Positions 1 to 13,470 of a stretch of DNA of 64,000 bases are shown piece by piece. The stretch is from Diorhabda sublineata (Eukaryota; Arthropoda; Insecta; Coleoptera; Chrysomelidae). The stretch spans positions 8,990,001 to 9,054,000 of the forward strand of contig NC_079482.1 of assembly GCF_026230105.1 (NCBI RefSeq). Reading direction: 5' to 3'. The notes beneath the pieces were generated by a model that saw only the letters and a list, made by a program, of their open reading frames with translations, searched no databases and was not told the DNA's origin. The position numbers and the translations under genes are program-made. Within the stretch, counting starts at the first letter, position 1. Each line of letters begins with the position of its first letter.

Positions 1-630
1 TTGAGGGAATTTTTTTAAAAATTTCCTTGAACTATATACTTTTAGACTGTATATGTAGTGATGGATAATTAAAAACTTTTTCATTTCAATGTAAGATGTC
101 ATAATACCATAAAAAAATTTTTCCAAAATTTCCCGCTCAGCCGGAAAATGCTTTGGAAATTTCGAACAGCTTTTGGTACCCTACAAAATAGTTGAAGAAT
201 GGGCCATTAAATATTAATAAAGAAATATTGATGTTTATCGAAAATTTCTTTTAAAATTCGATTTTGACAAGGTTTCTCTAAATTCAATTTAAAACAAACT
301 TCATATTCGGATTCAGTGATCTCGAAAACATAAAGATATACTACTTTTAGTCATTAGTACGAATCTGGTCACTTTTGCGTGATTCTAAGCGTCTTTTTGG
401 GGGGTTACCGCCCGCCTATTTATTATGCTCGGTTTTTGAGGTGTGTTAAACTGCGCAAATTCCATTAGTCTTAAATAGAATATTATATAAATATTTTCAC
501 GTAGATTATTTTACAATCTCATCTATAGATATCCTAGGTGTTAGTATAGAAGGTGGCATATTTGTCTGGATTATTTTTATCATCTATAGCGCCTATAAAT
601 GATTGACAATGAGCATTTACTCCATAAATT

Positions 631-698
<68 letters not shown>

Positions 699-2409
699 TA
701 GTTAAGCAACTGCTTATCTTAATTGATATTCAATTAACACTTATATAATTTATTATTATCATTTATTGATAAGTTGTGCTCAATATGGTCAATACAGGTC
801 AGAATTATGACCAGTAGCTGATAAAGTATTTGAAATATTTTTAGAATAGTTTTGAATATTTTTTGTTTAAGTACCTATTTGACAAATTTATATCAACAAC
901 TGCTGTTAAGTACTATATTCATTGAACAATGGGGTGAGTAAATATTTTATTACAAACCAGAAGTGAGAAACTTAGTAATTTATCCTCAGAAGAAGCTTTG
1001 AGCAAAAATAGAGCTAGACAGAAATTACTGGGATGTGAAGAATAAGTATTTTTCAGGGACTTTAAGTGAATACACGACTGATATCACCGACAGTTGAAGA
1101 TTGAGAAATCATAAAATTGAGAACTTTTTTTAAAAATTACTTACTAACAAAGGACATCTGGATTGTGAAATAATTATTCAATAAAGAAGTGCTATGAACA
1201 GTCATTAAGTTTAATTTAATACCATCAATAATAGTAAAGTCATTATTCAGTCTTTCAGCTGATAATCATTGGGAAGGTTCGAAGGGGTATAAGGAGATGT
1301 TGGGATCTCGCTTAAAAACATTTGATAATGGTCCTTAACGTAGAACAACTTTGTTATATAAAAGAATAATCGAGAAAAAAAATTACTTTTCCACATTAGT
1401 ACGTTGTACATTTTAATATAATTTCTGGTCTTCAACACCAGTCCACCTCTGTCAATTTGTAATAGACATTTACTAACGAGACTTGAGTAAATTGTTTTAA
1501 TATACATCCGGTCAGTGTAATTGATATAATTCGACGAGAGGAGAGGTCAAAGCCGTTCTATGATACGCTCGCACTACATGAATGAGATCATATAATGTTG
1601 TCTCATTGATAACTTTCAAATAGGCTGATGTTAATTAGATTCCGCATATCATGGACTCTTAAGCGAGCTTCCTCATTACTTTAAACAGCATTATAGATTA
1701 ATAAAGACCGTGAAGTTATTGAGTTGTTTTCACAGATGATTTGAAAAAATATGTATGTGAAGAATGATGTCAAGAATCAGAGTTTACAATATTATTATTA
1801 TTATAATTAATAATCTTAAAAACGCAAGATAAATAAGTTAACTAAAAGGGAAGAAAATGAGATATATTAACATTTCTTCTAATACTTCTAATTCATATTT
1901 GAGAAAGGAAGTTTTATCTAATGTTTTTGTAATAAAGCTTTGTCAAAACTTAGTAACTTCTTTTTTTTTTCAAAGAATAATATTCACAAATTGGCCATAA
2001 CTTCTGCAAATTCCTCTTTGCTTGAACTATGTTTGTGAATATGTCTCTAACATTCTTCACGAACATGGTATTCTTCGCTTCCATTATTAATCTGGAGGAT
2101 CTGTTCAATTAGAGGTAATTCCATAGGAAACATTTTCTGCAATTGAACATTATTATAAATTGTCTATTCCATTTCTTTCTCATAAAAGGTTGGTCACAAC
2201 TTTTGGAAATTGCTTTCAGCAAGTGCAATTCTGAATAGTTCTCACACCCCTGGGTAAACTGAAACATTCCTCGAAAAAGATCAAATCTAGAATATGCCTT
2301 AGGATGAAGTACCGAAAAAGTTCAACTTTAGGAAAAATGTAGCTTAGAACTGAACTTTTGATTGTTGCAAATTGAACCCAAACTACTAAATTGGAATTAA
2401 CAAAAATGA
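1..2409. other. AT-rich non-coding stretch
   Basis: No gene is recognised. The sequence is AT-rich with short, stop-broken frames. The only clear structure is the AT microsatellite at 633-695. If the exon at 5916-6204 belongs to gukh, this stretch is probably intron or lies downstream of that first exon, since the gene reads leftward. No second gukh exon was recognised here by eye. Confidence 0.5.
633..695. repeat. (AT)n microsatellite
   Basis: About 31 uninterrupted AT units, flanked by ordinary AT-rich sequence. Confidence 0.97.
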
Positions 2410-2416
2410 GACGAAA

Positions 2417-2760
2417 TGGTACAGGGATGGCTCCAAAACAGCAAACAGAACTGCAATATGACTTTATGGGCCAAGAACCAAAAACTCTGAACGCTTAACA
2501 ATACATCAAATTAATTATCGCCAATAGGAATTATCTGACAACCCTCTAGACATTAGAGCTCTGAGCTGTCATAAGATCCAAGATGTTCTGGGAATTCCTG
2601 GACAAGTAAATGACCTAGGTAAGAAGAATGATAAGTTACCCTTCAATGTGTTACAGAGCATACTGGAGTGGAGGGAAATGAAATAGCCAACACATTTGCT
2701 AAAGTAGGGGCAGATAAACCCTTATAGGACCTAAGCCTTTTTGTGAAATTATCAATACAT
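2417..2760 (+). pseudogene. LINE RNase H domain relic
   Basis: Plus-strand translation in shifting frames resembles the C-terminal RNase H domain of non-LTR retrotransposons. It opens with WYRDGSKT, matching the usual W-Y-T-D-G-S-K motif around the first catalytic Asp. It passes through GPRTKNSE and ends near GHTGVEGNEIANTFAKVGAD and GPKPFCEI, which match the conserved GH-SGVEGNE-AD-A block and the G-P-E-P tail seen in such elements. Several stops and frame changes (for example TGA after TAI) show it is dead. No reverse transcriptase part was recognised next to it, so it is a short 3' fragment. The exact clade is not determined. Confidence 0.7.
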
Positions 2761-3606
2761 CCGCCCTGTATATTATCATATTCAAACTTGGTTAGGAAAT
2801 GATTTAGATCCCCAGAGGTAGGATTGGATTCTGCATCATTAATTCTTGGTATGTACGGACGAGACTAACGGTCGACCGTTATTCGATGTATATAAAAAAA
2901 TATTTCGCATAAAAAATGTAGACAATTCCATTGTCTTCAAGATTTGAAATAAAATTAAATAGCATTCAATCTACAAAACACGAAATATTAACTATTTTTG
3001 TGACTTTTGATTAAGACACGAAACTAACTTTTAGATTGATAAAATGAAGGTTTATACGAGTTTCAGGTTATTATCTCTGATTTCGAGGTGAAGAGATTAA
3101 TATGATTGGACTGTATCGTATAAAGATATCTGTTGGATTACTGGGTCTAAAGGTTCATTTAAAACGATAGTATTATATAAAATAAATCAAAGTTTTACTT
3201 GTTAATTAAAATTTCATTGAGCTAAAGCTAAAATTAAACAGAATTGTCATTTGGGAGTAAACTAGATGCATAAAATATTTTTCATATGAAACATTTACAT
3301 TTTTCCATAATAAACTATGCTCAAATAACAATAATTTTCTCAATGGATAGTCAACTCTAGGTATTTCTCTTATTTTCAGAACAGTAGGTAGTGTTAAGTT
3401 GTAAAGATAACATAGATAAAAATGTGTCGTCTTTCGTGTCTGTTATATTGGCTGTGAAACATATTTCTGAGAAAGCAGTGGACGAGAAACTTTTTATTGA
3501 CTAAAAATATACTAGTTTTTAGAAATAGTAAGTTTTTTATGAATATGAAAGATAGAATATTTCCAACTGAAAAATAAAATTTTGTTTTATAAGAAAACGG
3601 ATATAT
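2761..3606. other. AT-rich non-coding stretch
   Basis: No coding signal seen. It contains a perfect 14-bp palindrome at 2867-2880. Confidence 0.5.
2867..2880. repeat. 14-bp perfect palindrome
   Basis: AACGGTCGACCGTT reads the same on both strands. It stands out as CG-containing in an AT-rich setting, just downstream of the LINE relic. No function is assigned. Confidence 0.6.
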
Positions 3607-3716
3607 TTCACATAAATTTCTTCAATTTCTAATTTCTTCGACCTTTTAATGCTTCTAAATATTCTTGATTTTAGATCTCTTCTGTTTTAAAATTATTTTT
3701 TTTAATAATTTATTAT
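3607..3716. repeat. Partial copy of 4.53-kb foldback MITE
   Basis: This stretch aligns by eye with the left arm of the hairpin at 4533-4727. Both have a TTTCTTCAATTTC-like start, then GATTTTAGATCTCTTC, then an A-rich stretch and TTTTTTTAATAATTT. It is a direct-orientation half copy without the matching right arm. Confidence 0.65.
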
Positions 3717-4532
3717 ATTTTTAAAATTAAAAATTCAAATCACTTATTAAGCATAAGGTTGTAAATACCCAAGTAAAGTTGTTAAATAATAATAAAGTAT
3801 TTAAATTTATTTTATTAGACTCAGTAATTCATTTGGCAAAAATACAAATTTGCAAAAGCAGTTTGCATTAGCCAAGGCATAGTAGAATAAAATATCAAGC
3901 AATATCAGTATTGAAAAGTGTCAAGTTTCATTTTCCCTATTAGAAACGATAAATATACAACATCAAAAAAGTAAATATTAATGATAAGTTTTTGGGAAGA
4001 ATTTGAAAATGTGTGTGCAATAAAAAACAGCGCATCACTTAGAGGCTTACACTAAAAGGATAATAAAGCATACTAAGTGAAGATAATTTAATTGGAAATG
4101 TAGCAATAGATCAAATTATCATTAATCTTGATAAATAAACATTTTCGAAGATGATAATTTAGTAAAAAAAACAGTGAACTCGATGATAGTGATTTATAGA
4201 AATTGAATGTGCATAACAGATCTTAAACAGAGTTCACGGAAACCCGTTTGCGTCTAGGAAAGGGCAAAGTTTCTCAGAAAACTTGTAGTAGATGGCAAGG
4301 TATATAACTTGACATTATGAAAAGGCTTAATGCCCTGAAGATTTTTCAATTACAAATGTCATTCAATGTTAACACATCTCTAATTATAACTACCCTTTTA
4401 ACATAAGGTAGAACTAAAATATCGACTATTGATCTACACTTCCATTTATCTTGTGGACCAAGAAACTATCATTAAATTAGAAATATTCAATTTTTTCAAT
4501 TTCCTATTTCTTAGATCTTTTTTATATGTTTA
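3717..4532. other. AT-rich non-coding stretch
   Basis: No gene or clear repeat recognised. Confidence 0.5.
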
Positions 4533-4727
4533 TGTTTTTAAATCGTCTTCATTTTAGATCTCTTCCGTCATAAAATTAGTTTTTTTTTAATAATTTTTGG
4601 AAGATAGATAAAGACTAAAAGTAGTCGAACTGTAAAAATTTATATCTATCTTTCAAAAATTATTAAAAAAAAAAACTAATTTTATAACAGAAGAGATATA
4701 AAATCAAAACGATTTAAAAACAAAAAT
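4533..4727. mobile_element. Foldback MITE (hairpin)
   Basis: Two inverted arms of about 80 bp (4533-4610 and 4643-4727) flank a loop of about 30 bp. The outer ends share GTTTTTAAATCGT. The inner arms share AAAATTAGTTTTTTTT-AATAATTTTT and GATAGATA. A few mismatches, such as TAGATC versus TATATC, indicate some age. It has no coding capacity. A half copy lies at 3607-3716, so this is a dispersed family rather than a one-off palindrome. Confidence 0.8.
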
Positions 4728-5915
4728 TAATCAATTTACATGATAAAATTACTTTTATTATAATCATTTTTGATTAATGCTAACAAAATCTTTTTGGCTG
4801 CTAAACTATTTTGGCTTTATTTACATATATCTTATAAATTTAAATATGTGACGCCACTGAGGCGCGAAAGACTAAGCATCTACCATCTTCATTTTTACCG
4901 TCTCTGCATTCATCTTATCCAAAGGACCGTAAAGCGAGACAGTGTTACCTGATCGAACCATTGTATAAAAGAGAAAAAAAAAACAACCTTCAAGGGCATC
5001 CAGAACACACTACGGATTGAAGGAAGCGGCAAGGAGTGAGTAAAAGAAAGGGGAAGTAACACGAGAATGAGAGAGAAGGAAGAATAGAACAATCGTATTT
5101 TAATGGGTTCATAAAGTTAATTGTTGAGGTTTGATTAATGGAAGGCAGGTATGTTGAATAAGGACAAGAGGGGTTAGATGTGGTACGAGGGTTTATTATT
5201 CGGCGGCATTTTTATTTGGATTTTAAGCTAATCTCGTACTGTATGGTTAGTAAGTAATTTCATAACATATAACCTGTCAAACTGAGTATTCTATACATAT
5301 GAATATGTAGTTCAAAATAATTATTTTAATACATATAAATGGCAAAAAATGAACAGCTATCAACTTTTTTATAAAATAATTGATAAATATTGTTTACTTA
5401 TAAAAACAGTAAACAAATATTGATAAATGCCCTAGTTTATTGTAGTGTTGATATTATTAATGTGCCTAAGCGAATTTTAGACAAAACTAGATTGTAATTA
5501 TCAATATAGAAGATTTACCACTTTAAGATCATTTAAAAATAGAACTTCTCATATACATCAAGCAAGATCAATGTTCAACCATTTAAAACAAATTCAACTG
5601 TAGTGTGTATTGTAATTTGACAAAATAACACTTTTGTTTGTTTTATAAAAAGCATGACCTAAGAAAAAAAAGTTTCTATGTACCGAAAATATTTGCAATA
5701 AAATCTGTATTCCTTCTGCGAAATTTATCGTCCTATCTGTTAAAAACTAACAATTTTAAAGGAAAATTGTATCAGATAGTTTAAATATTTATTACTGATT
5801 TAATATGCCTCGAATTTTGGGATCATACTTCATAAATTATACGATTTGTTGTCGATTTAAAGCCTCAACTATTAAATAAACTATCTGTCCGTACCACAAA
5901 AACATTAATACTTAC
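4728..5915 (-). other. Putative first intron of gukh (proximal part)
   Basis: On the minus strand this begins at the GTAAGT donor directly following the exon at 5916-6204. No acceptor or second exon was recognised, so the intron may extend beyond the left edge. A hydrophobic open frame at 4910-5092 (minus) comes from GA-rich composition and is not regarded as a gene. Confidence 0.5.
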
Positions 5916-6204
5916 GCACTGTAACCTCCTTTGGATCAAACTTCTCCACAGTTCCCTCCATCTCTTTAATTCTAACCTTGAGATTTTCTGATCTCTTTTT
6001 AATATCTTCCAATTGTTGTCCCAAATCATCGAAAATATCATTAGCCGCCAATAACAACGAAGCAAGTTGTCGGAGGGCATTACACAATGTGTTATTGGCA
6101 ACGGCTTCCAATTCGAAATCACCGATTTTAGGATGGCCATCGTCGTCAAAAAGTTGAGCTCTGCTCAAAAATTTGGGCTCGACAAACCGCTGCACGAAGG
6201 GCAT
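5916..6204 (-). CDS. gukh: GUK-holder/NHS-family first coding exon (partial gene)
   Basis: The exon encodes 96 residues plus one base of a split codon. It begins MPFVQRFVEPKFLSR, matching the MPFxxRxVEP start of Nance-Horan/GUK-holder proteins, and continues with FELEAVANNTLCNALRQLAS and a predicted coiled-coil segment ending FDPKEVTV. Family members carry a WAVE-homology domain here and act as cytoplasmic scaffolds at the actin cortex and synapse; in flies GUK-holder binds Dlg. I chose the second in-frame Met (6204), because the four residues upstream (MFCV) do not fit the family. The exon ends at C|GTAAGT, so the last codon (C|nn) is completed in the next exon, consistent with the proline usual at that place. 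The rest of the gene lies to the left and was not found. SCAR/WAVE is the alternative, but its LSSLSKYAE-type core is absent. Confidence 0.72.
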
Positions 6205-6480
6205 CACACAAAACACTAAAACACACTTCTTTCACACACAATCACTGTCTCATTTTTGTCACATGGCGATGTTTTTTGTACCGTTGAAAATACGCGCTAA
6301 ACCGCGCGCGTTTTACCTCTCCTCTACCTTCAAGAGCCGACGAACAATTGAAGAACGAACCGGTAAGTTGATCGTTCGCGCTGTTTGAATTTTTTCTTGC
6401 GTTCGAATGCAAGCAAAACTTCAGAGTAGTAACGTCTCGCCATCTTTACAGGAAAAGCCGAACTAAGCCATGTGAACTTG
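6205..6480 (-). promoter_or_regulatory. 5' leader and promoter block of the gukh exon, possibly bidirectional
   Basis: This block directly upstream of the minus-strand exon is much richer in CG than its surroundings (ACGCGCTAAACCGCGCGCG around 6291-6310). That is common at insect housekeeping-type promoters. No clear TATA box precedes the start. On the plus strand a strong splice donor, CCG|GTAAGT, lies at 6360-6368, which suggests a divergent transcript may also start here. Its downstream exons were not identified. Confidence 0.45.
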
Positions 6481-8366
<1,886 letters not shown>

Positions 8367-8639
8367 ATGTATATAGTGAATAATGAAGTCGTTAATGTTT
8401 GTATTTTAGTAGTTCAACATTAAGTAAAATACTTGGACTTCCGAACACACAGCAGCTTTTCTATTCTCCTGATGTGATCTACACGTTGTCAGGTCTTTTA
8501 ATACAAGTTTAGTAAACAAAGCAAATGATAAAAGAAAGGCTGGTGGTTGTTTTTGTATCGAACAAGAATTTAACTCCAGATTTAAAAAGTAAAAATATAT
8601 TTCAAATAATTTAAAGCCAATGATTTTCAAATCTTAATA

Positions 8640-9300
8640 GAAATTGAATATAATACACCAAGTGCGGGCAGTAGCCTCTTCGAATGTATATATTCCTGAC
8701 TGTAGGACCGTAACGTTTCGGCTGCTTTATATGAGCTCCGCGATCAGAGCACCTCATGTGCGGAATTGTGATTGATCAACCAACATCTACAAGGTCAGAA
8801 ATTGGTAATAAAAGGCAGTTGGCCTTATTAATTTGAAAATTTTAGCACCTCGTTTGCGAAAAAAAAAATTTCCACACCATTGAAAAGAATTCGCTGATAA
8901 TTGGTCAATTGGATAAATAAATAATTGGCCAGTATTAATTTTTTAAATTAGAAATATTTTATTTACATAGATACTTACAATCCTAATTAATTTCTTAAAT
9001 TTATTTATTATAATTTAAGTTTTTAACTCTTGCTTTATAGTTATATTGTAGTAACTCTAGCTTACTGAATAATTTTCAAATAGAAGAAAAAAAATTTAAA
9101 TGAAATAATGAAGAAGTTTCTGGAATAGCTCAAACAGACCTGTGTTATGATGAGGACGCTCGTTCATTTGACAATTGGCCAGTTAAATACTAAAGAACTA
9201 ATCATACAAAAACGTAAGTACTCACTGCCCTGATACAATTAACCGGCTAAAAGTCTGCGCGTTATGACAATGACAACTCATTCATTTTTTTCATTTTTTT
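8640..9300. repeat. Dispersed repeat family, copy A
   Basis: This stretch aligns by eye with 11500-13470 once the hAT insertion there is removed. Shared blocks include TTTTAGCACCTCGTT versus TTTTAGTGCCTCATT, AATTTTTTAAA-TAGAAATATTT, and TTATAA-TT-AAGTTTT-AACTCTT. The distal ends share AATTAACCGGCTAAAA versus AATTAATCGGTTAAAA. A related end occurs near 10370-10420. The family is not identified; no coding region is visible. Confidence 0.6.
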
Positions 9301-11104
9301 TCAATATTATTTTAAAATAACCAATAGCATAATAGGCTGACCAAATATCAGCGAATTCTTCTCGATCGCTCATAAGTAGGATTTCTTAATTTTTCGGGAA
9401 TTCCTGCTAAAATTTCTCAACAGCTTGTCTCTCAATAAAAAAGTTCTTAGCACGAGCTGCTTCATATAGCGTAAATGCTAACAGTGTTCTTCTTTAGGGT
9501 CTAGGGACACTATGAATAATCATACTCATTCTAAAATTACTGTAAGACATACATGATAAAAAAGTAGTTATTATTTGACTTTTCATATGGACAAAACTGC
9601 AAAAAGGAATGTATATTTTTTTTTGAAATAATAGATATAACGTAAACTTATTGATGAAGTATAGGCCAGCGGAATCTTCTGATGGAACAAGAAGAGTCGA
9701 ATCCCGATTTAAAGCTGTCGAAACATTACTGTTTCATTATCAGGACTACATACTTTGTCAGAGGTACATTTTCATGTGAAATATCTCACTAATTTAGTTG
9801 GTTGAATTTTACAAAGATATATGAAATGAATATTACTGCTTGTTATTCATGATATCCTATTAGTAGCAGTGGAGGATTTCGTTAATTTCGAGTGCTATTT
9901 TCAGGCAAAGGAGGAGGATCCTTGGTTTGATAGACATAAATTTTTTATATGCTCTCAATTTCGATTGTTTCCAAATCTACTGACAATACAATATTCAGCT
10001 CAATATGTACAATATGGGTACCGACAACGTACAGCAATCGTTAAAAGACTAAATACATTTAACAAATATTGCTACTAACGTTTTCCATCTGCAACCATGC
10101 TCATACTGCCTTTTGATTTAGCATTAAGATTTGAGGTAGAAGTATCCTGTATTAGTTAGTTAAAATTATATTAAAGGAAACAACGTATGGAATAATAAAA
10201 TTTATATTTGCCTTATAATTTCATATTCAGTATTTAAAATGATGTTATAATCTTTTTATCCTATTCAAATCTGCAATCCTGATAAGAATCAGGAATGTTT
10301 CGCTCTTGTTGGCGACAACAACCGATAGAAAAAATGTATCGAATTCAAAATTCTTCTTTCTTCTCTTACTTACAATTACTCGGCTAAAATTCTTCACATA
10401 AATTCGTTCAATGACAAATGAAGTAGGTAAATATCAATTTATTATATTAAAATAATCGAACTGAAATTTTTACTCATTTTCACTATCTAAACATGAATAT
10501 TTTAAAATTAAATATCAATTATTATATATACTGTATATTATAAAGGCGGAATTTAAAATTGACTTTTTACTTTTTAAGAAAAGACCATTTGATTGATCAG
10601 TAAAAGAATAAACATGGCGGTTTAAGGACAGTTTTTGAGTTCTTCGTGTTGTTTCGAGAACGAAAGTTTTCACTTTTTTTATCAGGAACACATACGAGCA
10701 TGAAGTGAATGTCTCTACTAGAATGTGTGAACGATCATCTAATCACATGGTAACGAGATTCTCATTTGAATTATTTTGTCCTATAGGGTAACTCAAATTT
10801 ATACAAATATACAGTTACTTTCAATATTACCTATTGTATTAAAAATGAATTAACCAATACAAGTAAAAATAATAACAACGTTTGATTTTGATTGTACAAG
10901 GTGATGCTGAATAATTGAGATTGAACACACGATTTTCAGTTTATTGAAAATTTGGAATATACGTTATAATAATCAATAATCATGTGGCGACCATGCCATG
11001 GGTCCTTTCATTTAAAAATACTTAATACATTTATCCAAACAATTCCCTTAATAAAACGATAATCCATACATATACCTGACTTTAAGAAACCAAAAACCTT
11101 CTAC
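9301..11104. other. Non-coding stretch
   Basis: No gene recognised. A 69-codon open frame at 9869-10078 has no family resemblance, although TATTTTCAG|GCAAAG at its start could be a splice acceptor. A fragment at about 10370-10420 resembles the end of the repeat at 8640-9300. Confidence 0.4.
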
Positions 11105-11395
11105 CTGATCTTTGTTCTATACTTCTCGAACCCAGGCGAAGCGCTTGGAATCGTGGTGAAATTCATTCTGGAGACCGCGAAGCCATTAGATATCGACCGC
11201 CGAGATCTCAGCGAAGCTGTGCCGTTCCCGGAATCTTAGCTCGCGGGACGTAGTTTGTCTGTCGATGTATCTATTTTTGTGTATTTAGTTTTGTTGATAA
11301 ATTATATTAAGTCTAAGTTATTGAACATTGTTTATTGTACTATCTCTCCACTAACCTCAACACTACGCCTAGCGCCCTTTGATTCATAAAAACAA
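11105..11395 (-). repeat. LTR-like GC-rich dispersed repeat, copy 1
   Basis: The reverse complement aligns by eye with 29790-30025 over about 230 bp. Shared blocks are TAGTACAATAAACAA-GTTC, ATCAACAAAAC, AGC-CTGCTGAGAT-T-GGCG and CGCCTGGG-TC. A GC-rich centre, a nearby AATAAA and lack of coding sequence suggest a solo LTR or LTR fragment, but the exact ends and a target duplication were not resolved. Confidence 0.5.
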
Positions 11396-11738
11396 AAACA
11401 GTATTATCAAAACCGACAAAAGGAGTGGTGGTGTTTTGTTTACTATCTCAGCATTTAATATGAGGAATTTCTATATACCAATTATACCATCTGAAAGTTG
11501 GGAAATTGGTCATAAGAAATCTGTTAGTCTTATTAATTAGTTAGCGTTCGAAATTTTTGTATTATGGATTCAAGTAATTGAGAAATTTTAGTGCCTCATT
11601 CGTAAAAAAATAAAAAAATCCACCAATACCAAGTAGTGTTACATGCATAGCCGGAGATTGCGCAGAAAATATCTATAAACGCTTTCGATAACCGTTCCAA
11701 GTACGGTCCCGACGAGCAGGCTGGAACAAACCTATTAT

Positions 11739-12882
11739 TAGTGATAGAGATCGGTAGACAAAACATCGATGTTTGCCATCGATGTTTTTTCATTTAGTGA
11801 ACATCGATGGCTGATAATCATCGGAAGAAAATCATCGATGTTTTGAAAAAAATAAAAAAGAAGGAAAAAAACAATTAAGATCATATTTTTACGAAAATAT
11901 GAAAGAAATGTTGTGAATTAACTGATTTTTCTGTTTGTAAATTAACTGATTTTGCGTAATAGCTGATAGGTAAATACAAGTTTTTGTTTCTCTAAAATTA
12001 ATTGGTAAAGAAAATCTCGAAATTATTTTTCGAAACCCAGTTATTTTTAATGTGTATTTAGCTGTATCACCTAATTAAAAATCATTTGTAATTTTTCACT
12101 CATTATTACACAAAAATAATTAGGAGAAAAACAAGGTAATGAGCTACAAAACAAACTTTATTAAAAAGAAACTTTACAATTTAAGTTGTAATAATAATTA
12201 AAAACAAATAAAAACAATACAGAACAATTGATCAATTAATATTAAAAAGATAAAAATTTTGAAATAAAAATATTGGGTATTAAATTTCTCAAAATTTGTC
12301 ATCTAGTTCATGCAGAACAATAAGTTTCGCAGCCATATCTTCTGAGAGGCGAATTCTGAGACAGTTCAAAATCAGACCTGTTTGGGAGAATAGACGCTCA
12401 GATGGAACGGAAGAGGCGATTACAGGCACATATTTGAATACTATATGAAAAATAGTAGGGTAAGTGTCCTTTATCGTTTTTCAGAAAGCCAGAGGGTTCT
12501 GCTGAATCTTCTCGTTTGGGGAATTTAAGTATAACGAAAGTTCTTCGGGCATTGATGTATCTATCGATTGTTTCTTTTTTTTTGCTATGCGCTCTTAATT
12601 CACTCAAAACGTACGCCGTGCTCCACAACCTTCTTTATTAATGGGAGGGGATTCAAATATTGAAATAATTAGTCTTGGCTAATTTGAAATTGATTAATTA
12701 AAGTAGCTTTTCAACAACTAGGAATTATTGAAATTACATCGATGTTTATTTAAAACTATCGATGACTACAAAACATCGAAAGAAAATCACCGATTGAAAA
12801 AACATCGATGTTTTCATGTTTTCATGAAACCAAATAAACCATCCATGTTTTGATAACATCGAACCATCGATACCCATCCCTA
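11739..12882 (-). mobile_element. hAT element with 8-bp target duplication
   Basis: The exact 8-bp sequence CCTATTAT flanks both sides (11731-11738 and 12883-12890), the hallmark size for hAT. The ends are imperfect inverted repeats: TAGTGATAGAGATCGG at the left versus TAGGGATGGGTATCGA on the complementary strand at the right. Both subterminal regions hold many copies of ACATCGATG or variants (11763-11845 and 12736-12870), as expected for hAT transposase binding sites. At 1144 bp it is internally deleted and keeps only the 3' end of a transposase gene on the minus strand. Confidence 0.88.
12289..12640 (-). pseudogene. hAT transposase C-terminal relic
   Basis: The last 60 codons (12471-12289) are open and carry the hAT dimerisation-domain signature: YPTIFHIVFKYVPVIASS then VPSERLFSQTG and RLSEDMAAKLIVLHEL, then a stop. 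VPSERLFS is the classic core of that domain. Upstream, the IDRYINA and later segments continue the family pattern but in changed frames, so the gene is broken. The catalytic N-terminal part is missing. This fits the deletion-derivative status of the host element. Confidence 0.85.
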
Positions 12883-13470
12883 CCTATTATTGTAAGTGCT
12901 GACAGGACAGTTTTCACATTATTTGCGTTCAGGTGTATAAACCTAAACTAACGTTTCCAACGAGACTGGAATCGTTTTTGTTAATAATTCTACAAGGGAA
13001 TCGATAACAACAAATAATAAGTAGAATTATTGGAAACATTAGTAATTGTGTCTTATTCATACCCACCTGCCTCGCCAAGACTTTTTTTTGAAAACCAAAG
13101 TTTTTAATACCTGTATTCACGTACAACTCCAACCTATTCTTAATGGCCAATTCAGCATATTGGTGTATGTGTATAATATGATAATTAACTAGATTATTTA
13201 ATAATAATTTTATATATACATAAATTTTTTAAAATAGAAATATTTATGTACACAAAAAATTACCATGATAACAATTTCTAAAATACACTTATTATAAATT
13301 CAAGTTTTCCAACTCTTAACTTATATTTATACTTCAATGTACTACTTAATCATGTATTAACATAACTGTTCGTAAGTGATCACTCCCAATTAATCGGTTA
13401 AAATTTCTCAATGACTTTGACAAACTTCATTCCATAATAAAAAAATTTACAACACTTACTAATTAAGACT

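Larger units (their letters stand above)
11500..13470. repeat. Dispersed repeat family, copy B (split by hAT element)
   Basis: The flanks 11500-11738 and 12883-13470 rejoin into one stretch homologous to 8640-9300 when the hAT element and one target duplication are removed. A minus-strand open frame at 12929-13150 (beginning MAIKNRLELYVNTGIKNFG) lies in it but matches nothing I know. Confidence 0.55.

Noticed and set aside
4910..5092. Hydrophobic minus frame resembling a signal peptide or membrane protein
   Set aside because: The plus strand is GA-rich, which gives S/F/L-rich translation on the minus strand. There is no conservation pattern.
5916..6204. Assignment as SCAR/WAVE
   Set aside because: The start MPF-x-x-R-x-VEP fits the NHS/GUK-holder family, and the strongly conserved SCAR core (LSSLSKYAE type) is absent. 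It is kept as the second choice.
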